Origin: Abditibacteriota bacterium
GTDB taxonomy: Bacteria; Armatimonadota; UBA5829
Direction of reading: 5' to 3'
Assembly: GCA_017958015.1 (NCBI GenBank)
Contig: JAGDDM010000137.1
Span: forward strand, 1 to 6,300
DNA length: 6,300 nucleotides
Position numbers and translations under genes: made by a program
The notes under the pieces: generated by a model
What the model saw: only the letters and a program-made list of their open reading frames with translations
What the model was told of the DNA's origin: nothing
The model's database searches: none
Part shown: one piece after another, positions 1 through 5,495 of the stretch
Layout of the letters: every line of letters begins with the position of its first letter
Numbering within the stretch: position 1 is the stretch's first letter

Positions 1-905
1 ACGAGACTCTCTACGTGTCCTACATCTACTCCCTGCTGCGGATTGACTCCGTCTTCGTCACCCCCGAGGGCAAGATAGCCCTCGCCAAAGGCAAGCCCAG
101 CGTGAACCTGCCGGAGCAGCCCAAGGCGAAGCCGGGATGCCTCAGACTCGCCAACATCTACATACCCTACCGCTCGGTTTCGGTGAAGCCGGAGGACATA
201 TATCCCGTGGTCGAGGGCGCCGACAAGGCCAAAACCCTCTCCCGGCAGGGCAATTTGGCAAAGACAATGGCGAAGATCAAATCCGGCCAGCCGGTGACAA
301 TCGTCTGTTGGGGCGACTCCGTAACCCAGGGCGGCAACGCCTCCACCCCGGATATGGTCTACGTAAAGGTCTTTGAGCGAATGCTGAAGGCCAAGTTCCC
401 CAAGGCGGACATCACCGTTATCAACGAGAGCGTGGGCGGCTCCTCCTCCCTCAACTGGCTCCGCCCCGACAAGTACCCATTCCAAGGCAACGGTTTCTGC
501 GACTTTGAGCAGCGGGTGGCGGTCCACAACCCGGACCTTGTCACCATGGAGTTCGTCAACGACTCCGGCTACACCCCGGAAATGCTGGATGAGGCCTACA
601 CCGACATCAAGGCCCGCATGGATCGTCTGGGCGCCGAGTATATCCTGATTACGCCCCACTTCACTACGCCGTACTGGATGGGCTTTGACGACATGCGCGC
701 CGCCAAGGAGAACCGCTCCTACGTGTTCTACGCTCTGGACTGGGCCGAGAAAAACGGCTACGGCATCGCCGACGCCTCCTCCCGCTGGGCGCACCTGGGA
801 AAAGAGGGCATTCCCTACATCACCTTGCTGGGCAACACTCTCAACCACCCCAACGACTACGGCCACAAGATGTTCGCCGAAGAACTCATGAAGTGCTTTA
901 AATAA
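1..905 (+). CDS. SGNH/GDSL-family hydrolase (probable carbohydrate esterase), 5' end outside window
   Basis: The frame is open at the left edge (first whole codon at 3) and stops with TAA at 903-905. A GTG at 15 could be read as a start, but the frame continues upstream as ETLY and no ribosome binding site is visible, so the gene is probably cut by the window. The SGNH blocks are present: GDSVTQGG with the catalytic Ser codon at 318-320, GGSSS at about 436-450 as the oxyanion Gly region, FVND with Asn at 558-560, and NHPNDYGH with the probable catalytic His at 846-848. Members hydrolyse ester bonds, and many deacetylate polysaccharides; the substrate here cannot be read. The roughly 75 residues before the hydrolase domain (LLRIDSVFVTPEGKIALAKG and on to IYIPYR) form a separate segment resembling phage tail-fibre/baseplate domains. 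Its neighbour is a secreted alpha-galactosidase 38 bp downstream, which suggests a shared role in glycan breakdown. Family assignment is firm; substrate and full length are unknown. Confidence 0.85.
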   Translation, partial: ETLYVSYIYSLLRIDSVFVTPEGKIALAKGKPSVNLPEQPKAKPGCLRLANIYIPYRSVSVKPEDIYPVVEGADKAKTLSRQGNLAKTMAKIKSGQPVTIVCWGDSVTQGGNASTPDMVYVKVFERMLKAKFPKADITVINESVGGSSSLNWLRPDKYPFQGNGFCDFEQRVAVHNPDLVTMEFVNDSGYTPEMLDEAYTDIKARMDRLGAEYILITPHFTTPYWMGFDDMRAAKENRSYVFYALDWAEKNGYGIADASSRWAHLGKEGIPYITLLGNTLNHPNDYGHKMFAEELMKCFK

Positions 906-926
906 ATCCCCCGCATATGGTATAAT
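897..926 (+). promoter_or_regulatory. Extended -10 sigma-70-type promoter for the alpha-galactosidase gene
   Basis: A perfect TATAAT lies at 921-926, preceded by TGG at 918-920, which gives the extended -10 form TGnTATAAT. TTTAAA at 897-902, overlapping the esterase stop codon, matches the -35 consensus at 4 of 6 positions with an 18-bp spacer. Transcription would start near 932-934, about 10-12 nt before the ATG at 944, leaving an extremely short leader. The match is seen in the sequence; promoter activity is inferred. Confidence 0.6.
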
Positions 927-932
927 TGATTC

Positions 933-937
933 GGAGG
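933..937 (+). promoter_or_regulatory. Ribosome binding site that fixes the alpha-galactosidase start
   Basis: GGAGG at 933-937 ends 6 nt before ATG at 944, which is ideal spacing. It rules out the in-frame TTG at 926, which lies upstream of this site and inside the -10 hexamer. Confidence 0.8.
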
Positions 938-943
938 TTCATT

Positions 944-3433
944 ATGAAAAAAACCCTTTACATCATTCTCATCACTCTTCTTACAGGCGCGGCCTTTGCC
1001 GCCGTCGTGCCCACCGAAGTCGAAATGAAAACCGCCGAAACTTGGCGTCAGGCAAAGTTCGGCGGCATCACTCCCACCGTGGACTTTGTGGGCTACACCG
1101 CCATCGTCAACGGCGACGGTCTGGAGATTGACAGCCGTTCCAACAAGGACCTGAAGATAGGCTCCAAGACCTACAACAAGGGCTTCTACGCCCACGCCAC
1201 CACGGAGCTGCTTTTCGGTCTCCCCAGCCCCGGCAAGACTTTCACCGCCGAGATAGGCGTTGACGACAACAACGAGACCGCGGGCGGCGCCGGCAGCGTA
1301 AAGTTCTACGTCATTTCCGGCAACGAAACCCTCTTCGAGTCCAACGTATTCCGCGGCCAGCAGGAAGCGGAAAAGATAAGCGTTGACCTGAAGGGCGCCA
1401 CATCCTTCCGCATTTTGGTCACCGACGCCGGCGACGGCATCGCTTCCGACCAGGGCGACATCGCTCTGCCCACGGTACTTCTCGAAAACGGCAAGCGCAT
1501 CGAGCTGTCGAAAACGAGACGTGTTCCCACTCCCCGGGACTACGTCACCGCCGACCAGCCCTTCTCCTTCGTCTACGACGGCAAGTCCTCCCGTGAGATT
1601 CTCCCCACTTGGAACGCCGAAACCGACGTAGTGACGAAGGGAGCCGTCACCACAACGACCACGGTCTACACCGACCCGAAAACAAGTCTCGAGTGCCGTC
1701 TGGAAACGGTGACATACTCCGACTTCCCGGTCAGTGAGTGGACTCTCTACTTCACCAACAAGGGCAGCAAGCCCTCCGCCATGCTCAAGAACATAAACGC
1801 CATGGACATTTCCCTTTACAGTCCGGTTCGTCCTTGGCAGGTACACTGGGACAGAGGCGGCATATACACGCCCAACGCTTTCGAGCCCATGCTCGACAGT
1901 CTCGACCGGGCCGAAAAGAAGCGCTACGCTCCCCGCCTGGGCCGGGCCTCCGACGAGGTATCGCCCTACTTCAACATCGCCACCCAAGACGGCGGCGCGA
2001 TAATCGCCATCGGCTGGCCGGGTCAGTGGGAGATGAATCTTGAAACCCACGAAACCAGACTCGACATCACCGCCGGCCAGGAACAGCTTTTCGGCTGCCT
2101 CGATCCCGGCGAGACAATCCGCAGCCCGAGAATGCTCATTCTCAACTACGACGGCGACTACTACCGCAGCCAGAACCTGTGGCGCCGGTTCTACATGGAA
2201 CACATAACCCCCAAGGTTAACGGCAAAAAGCCCGGACCCATGTTCAACGCCTGCGCCGGCACCTATACTCCGGTTGTTGAGGAGTTCAAAAAGCTGGGCA
2301 TCCTCCCGGACTACTGGTGGGTCGACGCCGGTTGGTACAAAAACGAGGGCACCTGGGTCAACACCGGCACCTGGGAGTTCGACACCGACCGCTACCCCAA
2401 CGAGATGAAGGACATGTTCAGCCTCACCCACAAGTACGGCGTAAAGAACATCCTCTGGCTTGAGCCGGAGCGGGTCCACAACCGGGGCTGGCTCCAGGAC
2501 AACCACCCGGAATGGATAACCTTCGACGGCACCCCCGGCGTGGGCAACGGTCTTCTGGACATGGGCAACAAAGACGCCCGGGAGTTCATCCTGGACCGCT
2601 TCGACAAGATTATCAAAGACAACTACGTCGACCTCTACCGCGAGGACTTCAACATGGAGCCTCTGCCCGCTTGGCGCCGCCACGACACTCCGGACAAGGC
2701 GGGCTTCTTCGAGAACCACCACATTCAGGGCCACCTGTGGCTCTGGGACAGCCTCAAAGACCGCAACCCCGGCCTGCGGATTGACAGCTGCTCCAGCGGT
2801 GGCAGACGGAACGACCTTGAGACAATGCGCCGGGCCGTGCCGCTTCTGCGGACCGACTACGAATGGGTGGGCATGAACCCGGCTCCCAACCAGTGCAGCA
2901 TGTACGGCGCTTCCTTCTGGCTCCCCATCGCCGGCATCGGCATGTACTACAACGACCGCTACGGCATGCGCTCCACCTACGGCGGCAGCTGCACCTGCCC
3001 CTGGGAGCTCCGCAGAGAGCTTGAGCGGGAACACAAACCGGCCATCGATCCCATCTACAACAAGCCCTGGGACCGCACCCTCCTGAAGAAGACCGTGGCG
3101 GAGCTGCGCTCCATCAACGAGTGCTACCTCGGCGACTACTGGCCGCTGACGCCCTACACCCTGGACCTCGACGCCTGGCTGGCGTGGCAGTTCAACCTGC
3201 CGGAACAGAACCGCGGCATGATTCAGGTGTTCAAGCGCGAAAACAGCCCCTATCTGGCCTGCCGGTTCAAACTCCGGGACCTCGACCCCAAGGCCACCTA
3301 CGAGTTCGTGGACCTGGACAAACCGGGTGTTATGGCCAAATACACCGGCAACGAGCTCATGAAGAAGGGCATCAAGATAGAAATAGAAAAGACCCGGGAG
3401 GCGAAGATATACACCTACCGAGTCGCGCCCTAA
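944..3433 (+). CDS. Secreted NPCBM-domain GH36-type alpha-galactosidase (melibiase family)
   Basis: The product is 829 aa from ATG 944, chosen for its GGAGG site and the immediate signal peptide (MKKTLYIILITLLTGAAFA, likely cut after AFA; no lipobox Cys). Residues about 40-183 form an NPCBM carbohydrate-binding domain, with the GFYAHATTELLFGLP pattern. About 195-415 is the N-terminal beta-sandwich of GH36, about 425-740 the catalytic barrel, and about 755-829 the C-terminal beta domain. Active-site motifs are YWWVDAGW (Asp461), REDFN with the predicted nucleophile Asp568, CSSGGRRNDLE (from Cys616), and RTDYEW with the predicted acid/base Asp638, 70 residues after the nucleophile. The enzyme should remove terminal alpha-linked galactose, or a related sugar such as GalNAc, outside the cytoplasm with retention of configuration. 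The motifs differ from the classic KWDxN and SDxTD forms, so exact specificity is open. It has its own promoter and a terminator 11 nt after the stop, but could also be co-transcribed with the upstream esterase. Confidence 0.88.
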   Translation: MKKTLYIILITLLTGAAFAAVVPTEVEMKTAETWRQAKFGGITPTVDFVGYTAIVNGDGLEIDSRSNKDLKIGSKTYNKGFYAHATTELLFGLPSPGKTFTAEIGVDDNNETAGGAGSVKFYVISGNETLFESNVFRGQQEAEKISVDLKGATSFRILVTDAGDGIASDQGDIALPTVLLENGKRIELSKTRRVPTPRDYVTADQPFSFVYDGKSSREILPTWNAETDVVTKGAVTTTTTVYTDPKTSLECRLETVTYSDFPVSEWTLYFTNKGSKPSAMLKNINAMDISLYSPVRPWQVHWDRGGIYTPNAFEPMLDSLDRAEKKRYAPRLGRASDEVSPYFNIATQDGGAIIAIGWPGQWEMNLETHETRLDITAGQEQLFGCLDPGETIRSPRMLILNYDGDYYRSQNLWRRFYMEHITPKVNGKKPGPMFNACAGTYTPVVEEFKKLGILPDYWWVDAGWYKNEGTWVNTGTWEFDTDRYPNEMKDMFSLTHKYGVKNILWLEPERVHNRGWLQDNHPEWITFDGTPGVGNGLLDMGNKDAREFILDRFDKIIKDNYVDLYREDFNMEPLPAWRRHDTPDKAGFFENHHIQGHLWLWDSLKDRNPGLRIDSCSSGGRRNDLETMRRAVPLLRTDYEWVGMNPAPNQCSMYGASFWLPIAGIGMYYNDRYGMRSTYGGSCTCPWELRRELEREHKPAIDPIYNKPWDRTLLKKTVAELRSINECYLGDYWPLTPYTLDLDAWLAWQFNLPEQNRGMIQVFKRENSPYLACRFKLRDLDPKATYEFVDLDKPGVMAKYTGNELMKKGIKIEIEKTREAKIYTYRVAP

Positions 3434-3444
3434 ATCAAATAAAC

Positions 3445-3471
3445 AAAAGACCTCCCTCGGGAGGTCTTTTT
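3445..3471. terminator. Bidirectional intrinsic terminator between convergent genes
   Basis: A perfect inverted repeat, GACCTCCC at 3449-3456 and GGGAGGTC at 3459-3466, is flanked by AAAA (3445-3448) and TTTTT (3467-3471). The stem can therefore extend to about 11-12 bp with a tight loop (CTCG if the innermost pair is open). On the + strand it gives a GC-rich hairpin followed by a U-tract after the alpha-galactosidase stop. On the - strand the complementary T-run (3448-3445) serves the phosphoesterase gene, whose TAA stop (3472-3470) is built into the hairpin base. The whole convergent spacer is only 36 bp. Confidence 0.9.
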
Positions 3472-4312
3472 ATTTGCGCCGCAGTGTGATAAAAGCCAGG
3501 TCCGGCTTGCAGGCGAAGCGAATGTGCACCTTGCTTGTGCCGATTCCCCTTGTGACGAAGAGGTTGGCAACCCCGGCGTCGAAGCCCAAAAGCTTTGTGA
3601 GCCGCTCCGAGTCGTAGACTCCGTCGTTCAGAAAGGAGTTTCGGAGCATATGTGTCCACATGGGCCCGAAGAACGGCAGCCGAATCTGCCCGCCGTGGGT
3701 GTGGCCCGCGAGAATGAGGTCGCCGCCCCGCTTTATGATGTCGGGAGTGATTGAGGGGCAGTGGGTGAGAAAGATTACGAAGTCCTCGGGGCTTGTCCCC
3801 TCAAAGGCCTTGTCGAGGTCGTGCCGCAGCTCATAGGGGTCGTCCACGCCGCAGACTTTAATCTTTTCTCCGCCCCGCTCTATTGTCATGTTCGCGTTGT
3901 TAAGGAGCGTTATGCCCTCAAAAGTCAGGTCCCGGGCCATGCGGGGGCTGTCAACCCAGGGCTTGTGCTCCGAGTTGCCCAAAATAAAGGCCAGTTTGTC
4001 CCGATAGCGTATGTGGGAGCATATCTCTTTGAACACCCACGGGGCGTGGTGGTGGGCGGTGACGTCGCCGGTTACGAAACAGCTGTCCACCTCCCGGGAG
4101 GAGATGATGTCAATGAGGCGCCGCTCCAGCGTCCCCAGCTTGCGGATGTGCGTGTCGGAGAAGTGGAGTATGGTGTAGCCGTCGAAGGCGGGGGGCAGAT
4201 TCGGGTACCGGAAGGTGAGCTCCCGAACGTCTATGCTGTATGGCTCCGCCAGGAACATATACGCCCCCAGCGCCGCCGCCGAAGTTGTGAGAATTATCTG
4301 CGGGGTGGTCAC
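3470..4312 (-). CDS. Membrane-anchored metallophosphoesterase, YkuE/YaeI-like
   Basis: The product is 280 aa, close to the usual family length. Calcineurin-like motifs occur in order: FSDTH (Asp53, His55), VTGDV (Asp83), LGNSEH (Asn113), THCPS (His184) and GHTHGGQ (His204, His206), the last being typical of the YkuE/YaeI group. Residues about 5-22 form one hydrophobic segment, followed by the family-typical EPYSIDVRELTF and NLPPAFDGYTILHFSDTH stretches. The predicted catalytic domain is membrane-tethered and outward-facing, with two bound metal ions. Relatives act on phospholipid-type substrates such as UDP-diacylglucosamine, but the substrate here is unknown. The start is GTG 4312; the frame closes 30 bp upstream with no other start codon, and only a weak, distant AAGG precedes it, so translation may be coupled to the endonuclease stop 7 bp upstream. 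The N-terminus lacks the usual Lys/Arg before the hydrophobic segment. An internal ATG at 4258 would lose most of the anchor. Confidence 0.88.
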   Translation of the reverse strand: MTTPQIILTTSAAALGAYMFLAEPYSIDVRELTFRYPNLPPAFDGYTILHFSDTHIRKLGTLERRLIDIISSREVDSCFVTGDVTAHHHAPWVFKEICSHIRYRDKLAFILGNSEHKPWVDSPRMARDLTFEGITLLNNANMTIERGGEKIKVCGVDDPYELRHDLDKAFEGTSPEDFVIFLTHCPSITPDIIKRGGDLILAGHTHGGQIRLPFFGPMWTHMLRNSFLNDGVYDSERLTKLLGFDAGVANLFVTRGIGTSKVHIRFACKPDLAFITLRRK

Positions 4313-4319
4313 AGCTGTA

Positions 4320-5495
4320 TTACAAACCTTCGATTTCTTTTACATACTCAATGAACTGGCCTATTGTCCATATGCGATTTCGCCGTTCTCTCGGATAAGA
4401 GCTAATATAGGGCTTTGGAACAACAAGAACAACATTTTCCGATTCCATTTCATCCATTTGAGTTGCGGAAATACCTTGTTGAAGAGTACATAAATATTTT
4501 GAACGTCCACGCAACCTATCCGCTTCATTGATTACCTGCCGCCATCTGTCTTTACATGTCGTCTTCGCGGCAAGCGAGATAAGTTTATTAGTGGGATATA
4601 TAGCAGAACGGTACGCTTTTTGTGAAGGGAACAAAAAATCTGGTTTTTTGTTACCCTCCGTTACAACCTGTTCCTCAAAACGCAAACCATTGGCAGAAAA
4701 GAGCGCAGACAAGTGGTGTTCCAAACTCTTACCGGCACGACTTTTTCTTCTGTTGAGCACCTGATTGGCAGTAACGATAAAATTCTCAATGGATGCAAAA
4801 CCGCTGGTAATTATACCGCCATAACGGGCGTACTCCAAAGCGCGGAAGAGCTTATACTCCACATCAATCCACTCAAGCAATTTACGGTCTGGATTTGAAG
4901 AAACGTACTCGGCGTGATTGTAAACGGTGTTCTGTATCTCACGTGCCGTCGCAGACATAATTTCGGAAGTCGGAAAGTCAACTTTAAGCCCGTTTATAAA
5001 TCGATCTATTTCCGTTTGCTCCGAATTCTCAAAATCCTTTTCACGAACATTGATCAAATTGTTTGTCTCTGTGGCACTCAAGCCGAACGCGTCAAGAAAC
5101 CGATTAATCTCATCGTCGGTATTCAGTACAAACGCCCGATAATCTTCCTCATCGTCCTGCACAAAAACAAACAATGCTCCCGTATATTCCGGACGAAGAT
5201 ACGGAAAACCGTAACCGAAATTAGTTATTCGATACTCGTTACGTGTCCCTTGTCCATAATAAATAAACCTACTGTCGGTTACCGTACCGTCATGCCAGCG
5301 AATTTTCACCCATCTGTCTTTATTCTCACCTTTTATACCAAGTTTGTCAAAAAGGATTGAAACCGACGATTTGGAAATATAAATACCCGCCTGATGCCCA
5401 CCGGTCTGTCCTGTATCATTGGCAGATAGGAACTTACAAAATGCCTTAGTTCCGCGCAGAACCGATTGTACCGCTTCCGTAACGTAATTACTCAT
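4320..5495 (-). CDS. EcoRII-type (type IIE) restriction endonuclease, predicted to act on CCWGG
   Basis: The product is 391 aa, near the roughly 400 aa of EcoRII. The N-terminal half (about 1-170) matches the EcoRII effector-binding, B3-like domain, with the run SANDTGQTGGHQAGIYISKS at residues 24-43. A linker of about 170-245 leads to the EcoRII C-terminal nuclease domain (about 250-391). This shows SRAGKSLEHHL, then KKPDFLFPS (Asp286) and AAKTTCKDRWRQ (Lys311, Lys315). The 25- and 4-residue spacings agree with the Asp-Lys-Lys catalytic triad I recall for EcoRII. In that family the N-terminal domain autoinhibits the nuclease until a second target copy is bound. ATG 5495 overlaps the methyltransferase stop as ATGA and follows a GAGGAA site. 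The frame is intact and all expected catalytic residues are present, so it is probably functional. CCWGG is inferred from this family and the Dcm-like partner; related enzymes cut CCNGG. Confidence 0.92.
   Translation of the reverse strand: MSNYVTEAVQSVLRGTKAFCKFLSANDTGQTGGHQAGIYISKSSVSILFDKLGIKGENKDRWVKIRWHDGTVTDSRFIYYGQGTRNEYRITNFGYGFPYLRPEYTGALFVFVQDDEEDYRAFVLNTDDEINRFLDAFGLSATETNNLINVREKDFENSEQTEIDRFINGLKVDFPTSEIMSATAREIQNTVYNHAEYVSSNPDRKLLEWIDVEYKLFRALEYARYGGIITSGFASIENFIVTANQVLNRRKSRAGKSLEHHLSALFSANGLRFEEQVVTEGNKKPDFLFPSQKAYRSAIYPTNKLISLAAKTTCKDRWRQVINEADRLRGRSKYLCTLQQGISATQMDEMESENVVLVVPKPYISSYPRERRNRIWTIGQFIEYVKEIEGL

Noticed and set aside
15..17. GTG at 15 as the true start of the esterase
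   Set aside because: The frame is open to the left edge, no ribosome site is visible in the first 14 bases, and a signal peptide or domain start is not seen. Truncation by the window is more likely.
926..943. TTG at 926 as an upstream start of the alpha-galactosidase (MIRRFIMKK...)
   Set aside because: It lies upstream of the GGAGG site and inside the -10 hexamer. ATG 944 has ideal spacing and begins directly with a signal peptide.
857..3034. A 725-codon open frame on the - strand opposite the alpha-galactosidase gene
   Set aside because: The translation is a low-complexity Val/Ala/Gly-rich stretch with no recognisable domain. The opposite strand has a complete GH36 protein with signal peptide and ribosome site. 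Long antisense frames are expected in GC-rich genes with C/G at third positions.
3761..4354. A 197-codon + strand frame opposite the phosphoesterase
   Set aside because: It has no recognisable motif, and the - strand contains all metallophosphoesterase motifs in one intact frame.
4914..5360. A 148-codon + strand frame opposite the endonuclease
   Set aside because: It has no domain and no ribosome site, and it overlaps the well-supported EcoRII-type gene. It is treated as a shadow frame.
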